In this document: positions 30,801 through 38,439 of the stretch, in pieces
Layout of the letters: each line of letters starts with the position of its first letter
Numbering within the stretch: position 1 is the first letter of the stretch
IMG/VR virus record: IMGVR_UViG_3300031975_000202
Coordinates: 1 to 38,439 of that record
From: a virus
DNA length: 38,439 nucleotides
Direction: 5' to 3' (one strand)
Notes under the pieces: model-generated
Database searches by the model: none
The model's input: only the letters and a program-made list of their open reading frames with translations
What the model was told of the DNA's origin: nothing
Position numbers and translations under genes: made by a program

Positions 30801-33800
30801 TAATGTTTGTTTTGTTGAGGCGGGGTTAGAGTTAAGTTTCATAATCCCTGCGTTTCTAAATTCAGGCGCGGAAGCTAAAAGACCTTCGTATATATCGTTA
30901 CCGTGAATCAAAGTGTCCATAGCGTCTAGTGCTGTAGCCTCATTAGTAATTACTTTGGGATCAAATTCGGGTATGTATGTAAGAGCTACAGTCTTCTTAC
31001 CTGTTATTCTACGGAAGAAGTTAGCTATAATATTCTTTACTCTTTGAAACGCACTTATACGTTCACCTTTGATATATACAGATGCCAGTGTTTCTTGGAA
31101 CTCAGGGTTACTCATAACTTCCGCTACAAATTCCTGTAAATTAGTTGACCCATAAGCAGTGCCTGTCAAACCTTTAATATCTTCAAATAGAATATTTATT
31201 TGGTTTCTAGTGGGACTAGATTTGTTATCTAACTCTGCAGATACAGCAGCGTGAGCCATCTCATGTAGTAACGTGTGAGTATTTAAACCGCTATCTGCAT
31301 TTAAACGTATAGTATTAGTCTTGGGATCAAACGACCCCGCAGAATCCATAGTATCTACAACTTCTATCTTTGTAGTACCTGTATATTTTATTAACCTATT
31401 AGCTAGTTCGGCAATACTGCTGTTAGGATTTGTATGTACCAAATCAGCTAACGCAAGAGACAGCTCCCCATTTCTAAGGAGTGCTATAGTTGACGGGCGT
31501 ATTGGTATGTCCATATCAACCACGTACTCTTCAGGAAGTTTTTTTCTAAAAGTACCTTGCACACTATCAGTTTCAGGTTCCCAACCTTCACGTAAGTTTT
31601 GGTCTTTTGCACGTTTAACTGCCGCTTCTCTTTTAGCTTTATCTTTTAGATCATTATTTGTATTAGCATTTTGATTTACGTATGTGGCTCTAGTGGTCTC
31701 AAACCAATTTACAGTTTCGTCTGATAGGTTTTTGTTGACCCATGTTCTAAAGTTGTCCCCAGCTTTTTTATTCATACCTACATAGTAAGCGTCAATAATT
31801 TTTTCGTCTGTTTTCTTTATTTGACCACTTTCTATGGCAGACGCGTATGCAGCGGCATCTAAAGCCTGCATCATAGTAAGGTGTTTGTAAAAAAATTTAT
31901 TAGGTTGTCGAGACTTAAATTGTGTAGTTTCTAATATAACCTCCATGTCTCGGACACTTAATGGATTTTCTGGTGGAGATTTTACTTTTGCTGCAATATG
32001 AAACTTTTTTACATCAGAATCCATATTGGTAAGAATAATATCATCAAACTCTTCTTTTAAACCTTTTTTATCTTTAGACACTTCAGAATCTTTTAGTAGC
32101 TTTCGCCCTTGTTGTATTCTTTCTTCTTGTTCTTTCATAATAGTCTGAACTTCAGCTCTGTCTTCTATATTCCTAATAGCTTGCAATGATTTTTTATATT
32201 TTTCTACTGCATCTATTTCTGTTTGACCTGTTTTAATGTTATTTATAGCTACCAACATTGCGCCGTTTACGGCTTGTACTCTGCTCAGTCTTTCTTTCGC
32301 AGGTATAGTTTTGTCGTTTTTAATTTTATCTTTTTTAGCTTCGAATTTTTTTCTAGCTACATCTACATTAGCCTTTCGACTCCTAGAAATAGCTTCACCC
32401 GCATCAAAAACATCCCCTGCTGCATCTAAGTCAGCGTCTAAAGTTGATACAGGTTTTGGTATAACCTCTGGTGTAACTTCTGGTGTAACTTCTGGTGTAA
32501 CTTCTGGTGTAGTTTCTTGGAAACCTTCAATTGATTTTACCGCGTCTCCTAAATTATTTGCGGCATCTGTTGCGCCCCCGACTACTCCTTCTGGAGTTAT
32601 TAGCCAATTTTTGGTTTCAGTATTGTTTTTAGGATTTTCTACAGTATAACGTTTGTTCTGTAATTTTCCGTTTTTATCACGAAAAGTTTTATCTATTATA
32701 TAATCACCATTAGGCTGTTTATTTTTTGTGGTACGAACCTCTGTAACTTCTGCTGGAGCTTCTGGTGCTGCCTCTGTTTCTGGTGCTGCCTCTGGTGTAA
32801 TCTCTGGTGTAACCTCTGGTGTAATCTCTGGTGTAATCTCTGGTATAACCTCTGGTGTAATCTCTGGTGTAATCTCTGGTATAACCTCTGGTGTAACCTC
32901 TGTTGGAGCTTTTTGTTCTATTGCATCTCCTATGGCATCTAAGTCATCAGTTAATGTATCATCGACTTCGCTTTTTGTGTCATCAACAGATTCAATTTCA
33001 ACGCTATCTGGAGCCACTCCAACCTCGTCAGGTGTTGTAAGTCCCTTGGCACTCTTTGTTTCGCCCCCCTGTACAACCTTTGGTCCACTATCTGGAACGC
33101 TAGTTCCACTTGGTGTCTGGATAGGTTTTGTGTCATCTTGTACCCTTTCATCAACTGCTTCAAGTTCTGGCTCTGGTTCTGAGTCTTTTATTGGTTTTGC
33201 TGCCTCAAGTTTTGCTGCTTCAACTTCGTCTATTATTCTTTGGTTCTCCGCCTCTCTTTCAGTTTCTGCTCGCATTTCTGCTGTAGTGGCTCTTACATTA
33301 CCTGCACCACCTACAGTACCACCAATTAGACCTGCGGCCACACCTGCATCTGTATACTCTGTTATGGCTTCTTCGTTTAATAATGGTAGCCCAGCCTGCG
33401 CTCGTTCGAGCACCTGTTGCCCTATTTCAGTGGGTATCTCTACCGTAGCACCGCGCCCTGCGCCTTTAGCTACACGGGTAAACACACCTCCACCTTTCAT
33501 GGCCGCACCTGTAAACATACCACCAACTAACATTCTGTCTACTATACCTTCCATAGTAGCTTGTGGTATAGCTGTTAAGAACGCTGCTGCCTCACTTACC
33601 TGACTTCTATCTCCTCCAGCCACATCAATTTGACGTTGGCGATTCCAACCATAGAATAAAGGTAGTTGAGAAGCTATAGCAGCGGGAGCACCGCCAATTA
33701 CACCTGAAGCAATACCAAGACCCATAGGGCCTGCTGATTCTCCTAATGACTGACCAAAATAACTTAATGCGGTTCCAAAATCTTTTACGTCTTGCCGTCT

Positions 33801-34169
33801 TATAGCAGAAGGCTCGGCCCTTTGTAACGCGGCCTCATTGTCCATAGCTATGTCAGCACCGTATTCTTCAAGCCCCTCAAGACCTAAGATTTTACCAATA
33901 CCTTCCATACTACTGCCAACACCTTCTTGAGTTAGTTTTGCAGTGTTGGCTAGGCCACGACCTAAAGCTGTACGATTTGCATTTTTATAATCTTCTTGAG
34001 CTTGCAAATACGCTTCTTCGCTTGGACTTATACTGTCTGCATATTTTGAAGCTGACTCGCTCCGCACCATGTCTTCAACAGCGGCAATAATTTGCGCGTC
34101 TTGTGCGCCCTCTGGCCCCTCTACTTCGAATAAGCTTCCATCTGGCCCTTCTACTTCATATCGTGCCAT
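27819..34169 (-). CDS. giant internal virion protein with metalloprotease motif
   Basis: 2116 residues. Order: an N-terminal region opening MARYEVEGPDGSLFEVEGPEG; Ala/Gly-rich hydrophobic helices (about 145-290); a long Glu/Pro/Val/Thr low-complexity linker with VTPE/ITPE repeats (about 420-570); a helical region; a zinc-peptidase motif HEMAH (H969-H973, in LLHEMAHAAVSAE); a large central region; hydrophobic stretches (SSALVNLSQVPLFVMPYLGA, and a FFAGVYGIPLYGAISMFFNL region); and a C-terminal end with GLGRINTEGGY and TGYTFQQERNS like LPD38-type regions of polyvalent phage proteins. Such proteins are packed in the capsid and ejected with the DNA to cross the envelope. The peptidase could cut host or virion proteins. 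No lysozyme domain was recognised. Confidence 0.82.
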   Translation of the reverse strand: MARYEVEGPDGSLFEVEGPEGAQDAQIIAAVEDMVRSESASKYADSISPSEEAYLQAQEDYKNANRTALGRGLANTAKLTQEGVGSSMEGIGKILGLEGLEEYGADIAMDNEAALQRAEPSAIRRQDVKDFGTALSYFGQSLGESAGPMGLGIASGVIGGAPAAIASQLPLFYGWNRQRQIDVAGGDRSQVSEAAAFLTAIPQATMEGIVDRMLVGGMFTGAAMKGGGVFTRVAKGAGRGATVEIPTEIGQQVLERAQAGLPLLNEEAITEYTDAGVAAGLIGGTVGGAGNVRATTAEMRAETEREAENQRIIDEVEAAKLEAAKPIKDSEPEPELEAVDERVQDDTKPIQTPSGTSVPDSGPKVVQGGETKSAKGLTTPDEVGVAPDSVEIESVDDTKSEVDDTLTDDLDAIGDAIEQKAPTEVTPEVIPEITPEITPEVIPEITPEITPEVTPEITPEAAPETEAAPEAPAEVTEVRTTKNKQPNGDYIIDKTFRDKNGKLQNKRYTVENPKNNTETKNWLITPEGVVGGATDAANNLGDAVKSIEGFQETTPEVTPEVTPEVTPEVIPKPVSTLDADLDAAGDVFDAGEAISRSRKANVDVARKKFEAKKDKIKNDKTIPAKERLSRVQAVNGAMLVAINNIKTGQTEIDAVEKYKKSLQAIRNIEDRAEVQTIMKEQEERIQQGRKLLKDSEVSKDKKGLKEEFDDIILTNMDSDVKKFHIAAKVKSPPENPLSVRDMEVILETTQFKSRQPNKFFYKHLTMMQALDAAAYASAIESGQIKKTDEKIIDAYYVGMNKKAGDNFRTWVNKNLSDETVNWFETTRATYVNQNANTNNDLKDKAKREAAVKRAKDQNLREGWEPETDSVQGTFRKKLPEEYVVDMDIPIRPSTIALLRNGELSLALADLVHTNPNSSIAELANRLIKYTGTTKIEVVDTMDSAGSFDPKTNTIRLNADSGLNTHTLLHEMAHAAVSAELDNKSSPTRNQINILFEDIKGLTGTAYGSTNLQEFVAEVMSNPEFQETLASVYIKGERISAFQRVKNIIANFFRRITGKKTVALTYIPEFDPKVITNEATALDAMDTLIHGNDIYEGLLASAPEFRNAGIMKLNSNPASTKQTLSFLERINEMFAGKIDKAGRTKFAANSNEYLKVGKKAFTRGYLSLVGSQGLGDIAKGAGFGELGDTADKTMQFQRGAVNISDGKVYKIYQEFAKWSKANPKEKKVLDDLIYNAETGSTIRQVDPTLTRAQAEEKYTRYILEYTNDKGDVKRKYYKDKKQRNTDFDGRFSDPKYDAVKLPPQREKMNIWNKNEKKWNSLKQSGGQIQHNKMSSLYEKQWTDLKQTMGKGVDDVATSEIASEYKRKVLNKIFKIGDLEVYFPLVRQGTYALSYSLKPESVPAGSDPYVFEMFSTDLERQYAAEDLKTNPDVRTETINIKEDEFTNEEYKKKAPPTAFVSQTIDILSRTWKDKDGKTLRVPADFIENFIKIYTSSLPASSFYKTLQKRKNTPGFIADTAVALNTKAYDLGRQTQRLKWGAAISKLQTEINNLVEPPTAKKSFGEIRQELNRRLDYAKNPPLQRISKALNQGAFIYTIGFNISSALVNLSQVPLFVMPYLGARYGYEETGRKIGTMGKLVTSAKNNITDMYDVAEDGTYILKKDLKLTKGLEKEYTELAPVVKMATERGLLTTSFLQDALGLDESGRERSVADRISAFSAIPFNHGERFNRQVTILAAYKLDIDRLTNKGKTKPTAAQKNEAATNAIYNAQETNGGTVLETAPSISQNNLGRVAFMYKPYGLQMYYTMIKSTIRSLDRSNITKEERKIAIKQIVGIHATALFFAGVYGIPLYGAISMFFNLFFLDDEEEDVDTIVRKYIGEGFFKGVPTMAGIDVSNRIRLTGLLIQNNRYNQVRGPDDVEGFLGFHLGGPALSTGKRLIRGGMDIYNGEGKRGIESLLPAGIANVFKVFPGLGRINTEGGYKTRRGDPIYDDVSLGEKFGQFVGFAPTGYTFQQERNSILKGIDTAANKKRSKLLKKYYIANTVGDWNELQDIQKDMDEFNKRHPDHVISGKTIQKSMKAHRKTTNLMHHGVKFSTALDQAMKENSAQWDQGLQLFE
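32459..32513 (-). repeat. 12-bp tandem repeats encoding VTPE (second block)
   Basis: On the minus strand, repeats encoding TPEV follow each other at 12-bp spacing inside the giant virion protein gene, near residues 552-570. They are nearly identical at DNA level (TTCTGGTGTAAC on the plus strand), suggesting recent slippage. Confidence 0.75.
32737..32910 (-). repeat. 12-bp tandem repeats encoding V/I-T/I-PE (first block)
   Basis: About a dozen units of the TCTGGTGTAAYC type on the plus strand encode alternating TPEV, TPEI, IPEI and TPEA, then PETEAAPEAPAEV. They form an extended acidic Pro-rich linker. Several units form a higher-order 36-bp pattern (two TPE units, then one IPE unit). Confidence 0.8.
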
Positions 34170-34181
34170 AGATATATTACC

Positions 34182-35585
34182 TTAGTTTGTTCTTTTTACT
34201 TTAAGATCACTACTAGTTGGAGTAGAACCCATCCAATTTGTACTTATATTTGATTGTCTTGCTTCGGCTTCAGCTATTGCAGTTGACAATTTTCTAAGTG
34301 CCGCTGTTTCTGCGGGGTTTTGTTCTTCCCATCTTTTTAATGCTACTCGTTGAGCTTTGTCTACTTTCTGTTTAGCGTCTATTATTTTACTATTGTCACC
34401 GCTTTTTGTTGCTTTTAAATACTCCATTTCAGCTTCTCTAACAATTTGGAACACTGGACTAGTTTGTTTTATTTCTGCTAGTTCGGCCATTAAGTTATTT
34501 TGTTGCGTCCTAAGACTATTTAGACCAGAGATTGTACCTGACATTTGACGGTAATAATCTTCACTTTTAAATTTTAAATTATTAAGTTCGCTTTGTTTTT
34601 GACCAGCTTGATACGCCATACGAGCGCCCGTCATATCACCTTTTCGAGCACCACGTAACGTAGCTAAAAACTCATCACTTATACCTGTTTTCTTTTTGGC
34701 AACTGCAGGTGCAGATACGGGATCTGTTGTTTTTGGATAAGCTGGCCCAAAATCAGAAGGTGGTTTTTCTCCTAATTGTGGTACTTCTGGTTCTTGACCA
34801 CCTAACAATTTAGATCCTAAATAACCTGCCGCACCTACTGTACCAGCGGTTCTTGTTGGGGAAAACAATCTTGAGTTACTTGGTAAACCTCCTAAACCTT
34901 TGGCAGCGCGTTTTGTAGGATCAAGAGACTCAAATGCTTTAGTTTTAGGGTTTTGATAAACAGTTTGGCCTGGTTTAGGTTTATATGGCCCTGGTTTTGT
35001 AAATGCTTTTTTTGCTAGACCTTTTACTCCACCACTCATTTTAGACGCTAAACCAGGAGCAAATTTTGCTACCCCTCTCATAGCCGCTACCCTACCAAGA
35101 TTGGCTAATCCAACTCCAGGGATAAACATTAAACCCAATGATGCTATTTCCGCTGCTTTTCCTGGATTTTCTTTTACCCAGTCCATTGCTCCTCCAATTT
35201 TTCGACTAGCTCGACTACTTGTAGGTCCACCATTAGAGTAACCAACAATACCACCTTGTGCAAAAGAAGCCATCTGCCCGCCTGCTGCGGGTACACCTTG
35301 TGGTGCTCCTTGCGCAGCGCGATTCATATTAGCCTGCATATCGCCTTGCCGTTTTTGTAATACACCTGCTATACCTTTAGCTGTTTCAGCTTGAGTTTTA
35401 GTTTCTACTTCTTGAGAATTTTGATCTGTAATAGTGGCGGGATTAGTTTCGAGTTGTAATGCAATATCTCTTTCTGCGTTTGCTAGACGTTTTAATTCAC
35501 GTTCTTTTGCTAACGCTTCAATTAAAGATTGAGTTACACCCTGTCCTTGGTTAGGTTCAGGTGTCATATTTGGTATCCCTTGCAT
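34182..35585 (-). CDS. internal virion / tail-associated protein
   Basis: 467 residues, ATG 35585 behind GGAG. An N-terminal helical, Gln/Ala-rich part is followed by FAQGGIVGYSNGG (about 108-120), a Gly-rich motif often seen in internal or tail proteins of marine podovirus-like phages. Next come a hydrophobic region (EIASLGLMFIPGVGLANLGR), a basic Lys/Pro-rich part and a C-terminal coiled coil (about 350-440). The hydrophobic stretch could insert in the host envelope during ejection. Its position next to the giant protein gene suggests that both belong to the ejected core. Confidence 0.65.
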   Translation of the reverse strand: MQGIPNMTPEPNQGQGVTQSLIEALAKERELKRLANAERDIALQLETNPATITDQNSQEVETKTQAETAKGIAGVLQKRQGDMQANMNRAAQGAPQGVPAAGGQMASFAQGGIVGYSNGGPTSSRASRKIGGAMDWVKENPGKAAEIASLGLMFIPGVGLANLGRVAAMRGVAKFAPGLASKMSGGVKGLAKKAFTKPGPYKPKPGQTVYQNPKTKAFESLDPTKRAAKGLGGLPSNSRLFSPTRTAGTVGAAGYLGSKLLGGQEPEVPQLGEKPPSDFGPAYPKTTDPVSAPAVAKKKTGISDEFLATLRGARKGDMTGARMAYQAGQKQSELNNLKFKSEDYYRQMSGTISGLNSLRTQQNNLMAELAEIKQTSPVFQIVREAEMEYLKATKSGDNSKIIDAKQKVDKAQRVALKRWEEQNPAETAALRKLSTAIAEAEARQSNISTNWMGSTPTSSDLKVKRTN

Positions 35586-35594
35586 AATAAACTC

Positions 35595-36410
35595 CTAAGT
35601 ACCTAGATACGATTTAATCATAGACATAACATCACCTGAACCACCCGCAACTTTGCCAAAAGTAGATGGTTGTGTATAGTTATAAGCCGTTGTGCCTACA
35701 GGTAATCCTTGCAATAATGATTGCATATATTGAACTTGTTTGTACGGATAGTCTCGTTCTTCTTCAAATTGTTTTTTATCTGCTAACACACCTTCAGATT
35801 CTATGCCACGTTCTCTAGCGCCCATATCATATAGTTTATCTAACGCAGCTAACCCATATTTGTTAGTTTCACCTTGAGCTGTTTGTTGGCGGCCTTGTTC
35901 TACATTAAATTGATTCATAGCAGAATTATAAGCATCGCTATAACCTTGACCTGTAATACCCGCTAAATTTTGTTGTAGATTTCTTTGGTTTTCGGAATCC
36001 ATTATAGCTTGGCGAGATCCCCCAAATGCACCAGATTGTGTTAAACGTGACGCATTAGCTATTCGATCTATTTCTGATTGCCTTCTAGCTTCGTCAATTT
36101 GAGGCTGCAATGCAGCAGTAAGATACGGATTCATATATTGTTGCGCAATACCTCCAGTAAACGTGGAGGGAGAAAATGTACCCATTTGTGAAGTGGGTAT
36201 GTTTAAACTACCAATACCTTGAAAGGCTTTAGTCTGTGTGTCAGTTGGCCCCGCTGTTAAAGGGCCACCATACGATTGGTAGGGTTGGTCGGCTAATGCC
36301 TTACCTTTACCCAACATATCTGTTACATACGGTCCAACCCAATTAGATAGACTTGATTCTGTACCTATTTGTTGGGCATTAAATGTAGGGTCAAAAGTAT
36401 CTTCAGCCAT
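35595..36410 (-). CDS. virion protein, probable ejection/core component
   Basis: 271 residues, ATG 36410 behind AGGAGA. The central helical segment (QYMNPYLTAALQPQIDEARR, then ANASRLTQSGAFGGSRQAIM) is typical of small internal virion proteins in marine podovirus-like phages, in the position of T7 gp14. It is rich in Gln, Tyr and Gly, with no membrane span. The C-terminal end is Gly/Ser/Tyr-rich. The role in DNA ejection is inferred from neighbours. Confidence 0.65.
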   Translation of the reverse strand: MAEDTFDPTFNAQQIGTESSLSNWVGPYVTDMLGKGKALADQPYQSYGGPLTAGPTDTQTKAFQGIGSLNIPTSQMGTFSPSTFTGGIAQQYMNPYLTAALQPQIDEARRQSEIDRIANASRLTQSGAFGGSRQAIMDSENQRNLQQNLAGITGQGYSDAYNSAMNQFNVEQGRQQTAQGETNKYGLAALDKLYDMGARERGIESEGVLADKKQFEEERDYPYKQVQYMQSLLQGLPVGTTAYNYTQPSTFGKVAGGSGDVMSMIKSYLGT

Positions 36411-36420
36411 AATCTATCTC

Positions 36421-37248
36421 CTATGCAGGCAGTAACTTGTTAGGGTCTATCTGTTTACCCTGTTTATCGTTTCCTGTACGTTCTTTACGTACTTTAAGTA
36501 GAAATCCATCTAGTACTTTAGCGCCCGCATCTGAATTACCATTGCCTAAATGACTAACTACGTCAGCAGGTATTACGTATTCCCCGTCACTCAACGCTGC
36601 GGGTTCTACATTATCAACAGTAGCAGGTACTTGGTCAGCCATGCCATCACTAGCACCAGCTAGATATTTACCTTCTTTTAAACCTAAAATACCGCCAGCA
36701 GCCATAGCTTGAGGGGCGGGGTACAGATCAGGTCGTGCCGCTTGTCGTCTTACTACAGGATCTATTGAAGCGAGACCAGTTGCTTGTGCCATCGCAGGCG
36801 CAGTATTTACTGCATCAGGACTTTGAAACGAAACATCAGAAAAGTATCTACGCCCCATACTCCCTGGCCTACGGTTGGAATCATTTGCACGTTCTACAGG
36901 CGCTCTTACCGCTGTGTAATCAGGAATACCACCTTGATAACCTTGTGGAGCAGACTGTGGGTCAAACATACCTGTCAACCCCCCAATACCTCCAAGAATA
37001 CCACCAGCTTTTGTTATATCAAATTCACCGTCAGTAAACAAAAGATTTTTTATGAAGCTATCTTTTTCTGCTTTAGGTGCACTGGTGGGCGGTGCGTTAT
37101 AAAAAGGCACATTTCGATTTATAATTTGCCCTAAACTAGACGAAATATAAGGACTAACAGCAGAAGGAGTAGAAGTAGAACTAGAACTACTTTCGCTAGG
37201 ACCAAAGAAATATCTGTAAATATCAGATGGGTTTAAGGCTCCTGCCAT
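36421..37248 (-). CDS. virion-associated protein with conserved C-terminal domain
   Basis: 275 residues, ATG 37248 behind GGAGG, sharing one base with the upstream stop (TAATG). The N-terminus is Ser-rich and disordered. There is a Gly-rich hydrophobic piece (AGGILGGIGGLTG). The C-terminal about 90 residues (GASDGMADQVPATVDNVEPA, LSDGEYVIPADVVSHLGNGN, VLDGFLLKVRKERTG) form a strongly patterned domain seen in many aquatic tailed phages. Function unknown; likely an internal or tail component. Confidence 0.65.
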   Translation of the reverse strand: MAGALNPSDIYRYFFGPSESSSSSTSTPSAVSPYISSSLGQIINRNVPFYNAPPTSAPKAEKDSFIKNLLFTDGEFDITKAGGILGGIGGLTGMFDPQSAPQGYQGGIPDYTAVRAPVERANDSNRRPGSMGRRYFSDVSFQSPDAVNTAPAMAQATGLASIDPVVRRQAARPDLYPAPQAMAAGGILGLKEGKYLAGASDGMADQVPATVDNVEPAALSDGEYVIPADVVSHLGNGNSDAGAKVLDGFLLKVRKERTGNDKQGKQIDPNKLLPA

Positions 37249-38439
37249 TATACGTAACCTCCAATTAATTTCAATAATTCATCTTCGTCTTCGCTATCAA
37301 TATCCTCAGAACCAGAGTAAGGGTCCATCATTGCGAGTACATCATCATTTAATTCTACATTTTTTGAAGTATTTTGTAAATCCTTTTGTGGATTAAAATT
37401 TAACCCTGCCATATCATAGTTCTCGTAAGGAGATTGATACCGCTTTGCCTGTTCGGGAGTAGCAAATATAGAACTAAAATCATATAGGTAATCTAAATCC
37501 ATAAGTTCAGGTTCGGCACGGTTTATATTCATAAGCCCAGCTAATCCATCACCCCCTTCTTTTTCCGCCGCTGCTTCAATTTCTTCGGGTATTACAGTGG
37601 TCACAAGTGGGTTAATAGCTGTTTCTGTAGCTGTTTCTGTAGCTGTTTCTGGGGTTATAGCTGTTGTTGTAGCTGTTTCTGGAGTTGGAGTTACGGCTGT
37701 TTCTGTGGTTTCTGTAATTCCTAGGTCTGAGCTACTCTCTAAGTTGTTAATTATATTAGACACAGTATCAACGTCCCCAGAAGTTACTTCTTCAGAAGAT
37801 TTTCCTATTATTGAGGCGACATCACTTATCTCTATTGGAGCACCTACAAACTCACCAGCAGGTGTTGTATCAAAATCAAACTCACCTTGGACGGGAGTCC
37901 CTACAAACTCGTTAGCAGGTGTTACATCTAACATAGCTTTGTATGATGTTACAGCACGGGGGTCTAAAGCTTTTGCGTTTTCTGCGCGGGAAAAAACACT
38001 TTTCCATGTATCGTTAGGAGTACTAGCTATAGTCTCTTCAGTTGCAGTGTTACCTGTAATTGTCTCAAAGATACTTTTAAGGTTTTTGTTACTCTCTAAA
38101 TTTAAAGACATCATATCGTTAAAATTAACGTCTCTAGCGGTAGTATCTAAATCTAAACTAGCCGCATCGTCCTGCAGTATAGTCTCTAATTCCGTAGTAT
38201 CATCAGGTGTAGCTTCTAAACTTTCAGGTGTAAAACCTCTATCACCTTGTAATACGGGGTCAAACGCAACAGCATCATCAGGTGTAGCTTCTAAACTTTC
38301 AGGTGTAAAACCTCTATCACCTTGTAATACGGGGTCAAACGCAACAGTATCATCAGGTGTAGCTTCTAAACTTTCAGGTGTAAAACCTCTATCACCTTGT
38401 AATACGGGGTCAAACGCAACAGTATCATCAGGTGTAGCT
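37248..38439 (-). CDS. acidic repeat protein, partial (N-terminus beyond right edge)
   Basis: The frame is open from its stop at 37248 to the window edge. The ATG at 38114 is only internal, since the upstream codons continue without a stop through a 25-residue tandem repeat. At least 396 residues are visible. The repeat region is followed by TTELETILQDD, a short folded part, a Thr/Ala/Glu-rich stretch with repeated TATE units (about 37620-37690), and an acidic end. There is no hydrophobic segment. It is co-transcribed with the virion genes that follow, so it is probably a virion or assembly protein. No family recognised. Confidence 0.7.
   Translation of the reverse strand, partial: ATPDDTVAFDPVLQGDRGFTPESLEATPDDTVAFDPVLQGDRGFTPESLEATPDDAVAFDPVLQGDRGFTPESLEATPDDTTELETILQDDAASLDLDTTARDVNFNDMMSLNLESNKNLKSIFETITGNTATEETIASTPNDTWKSVFSRAENAKALDPRAVTSYKAMLDVTPANEFVGTPVQGEFDFDTTPAGEFVGAPIEISDVASIIGKSSEEVTSGDVDTVSNIINNLESSSDLGITETTETAVTPTPETATTTAITPETATETATETAINPLVTTVIPEEIEAAAEKEGGDGLAGLMNINRAEPELMDLDYLYDFSSIFATPEQAKRYQSPYENYDMAGLNFNPQKDLQNTSKNVELNDDVLAMMDPYSGSEDIDSEDEDELLKLIGGYV
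38201..38439 (-). repeat. 75-bp tandem repeat running off the right edge
   Basis: Units start at 38201, 38276 and 38351, with a fourth cut off from 38426. The units are almost base-identical (one C/T change seen at the unit junction). Each encodes 25 residues, beginning DDTVAFDPVLQ and ending GFTPESLEATP on the minus strand. The near-identity implies recent expansion or active homogenisation. A contig would naturally break here. Confidence 0.95.

Noticed and set aside
32728-33603. 291-codon plus-strand frame
   Set aside because: It is antisense to the Pro/Glu repeat region of the giant virion gene; its Ser/Gly/Val repeats are the complement of that repeat.
38112-38114. ATG at 38114 as the start of the rightmost gene
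   Set aside because: The frame continues upstream without a stop through the 75-bp coding repeats to the window edge, so the gene is truncated, not short.

Overview
The window looks like most of the genome of a lytic-type, podovirus-like tailed phage, probably from a marine or other aquatic bacterium. The evidence is a terminase/portal/scaffold/capsid block, a very large internal virion protein, a family A DNA polymerase and the replication genes around it. I see no integrase, no tRNA, no rRNA and no host metabolic gene. No phage RNA polymerase is recognisable, so host sigma-70-type promoters probably drive transcription. The host cannot be named from sequence alone.

Layout. (1) 1-9187, minus strand: head and packaging block. 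Transcription runs leftward from small terminase through large terminase, portal, a small protein, a GroES-like co-chaperonin, scaffold, two structural proteins and the major capsid protein, to two related decoration-type proteins; the second is cut by the left edge. (2) 9188-9532: divergent control region with G-runs. (3) 9533-10189, plus strand: a single gene with its own promoter and a textbook terminator. (4) 10190-11016: non-coding region with direct repeats, palindromes, an iteron-like TAATGTTCCA array around an AT-rich tract (candidate origin) and a consensus sigma-70 promoter. (5) 11017-17403, plus: accessory operon of a zinc-ribbon protein, a MoxR-type AAA ATPase, a DUF3150-like protein, a metallopeptidase/VWA protein and several unknown small proteins. 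(6) 17480-27744, plus: replication and recombination genes, namely VRR-NUC, DUF6378-like, PolA, GIY-YIG, Cas4-like nuclease, HNH-like, SNF2 helicase, an HTH protein, SSB and primase-helicase. (7) 27819-38439, minus: internal virion and tail-associated genes; the last is cut by the right edge inside a 75-bp tandem repeat.

The plus and minus blocks diverge near 9.3 kb and converge at a terminator near 27.8 kb. If the molecule is circular, the two minus-strand blocks would be one late operon interrupted only by the missing segment, and the tandem repeat at the right edge is a likely reason for an assembly break.

Two signals stand out. The first is a family of eleven short inverted repeats, GTTATGGG-N2/3-CCCATAAC. 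They occur only between 9.49 and 17.40 kb and nearly always sit between a stop codon and the next ribosome-binding site. The second is a 75-nt leader in front of the primase gene (24672-24746) that can fold in two mutually exclusive ways, one of which hides the ribosome-binding site. Both may be undescribed regulatory systems; their functions are inferred.
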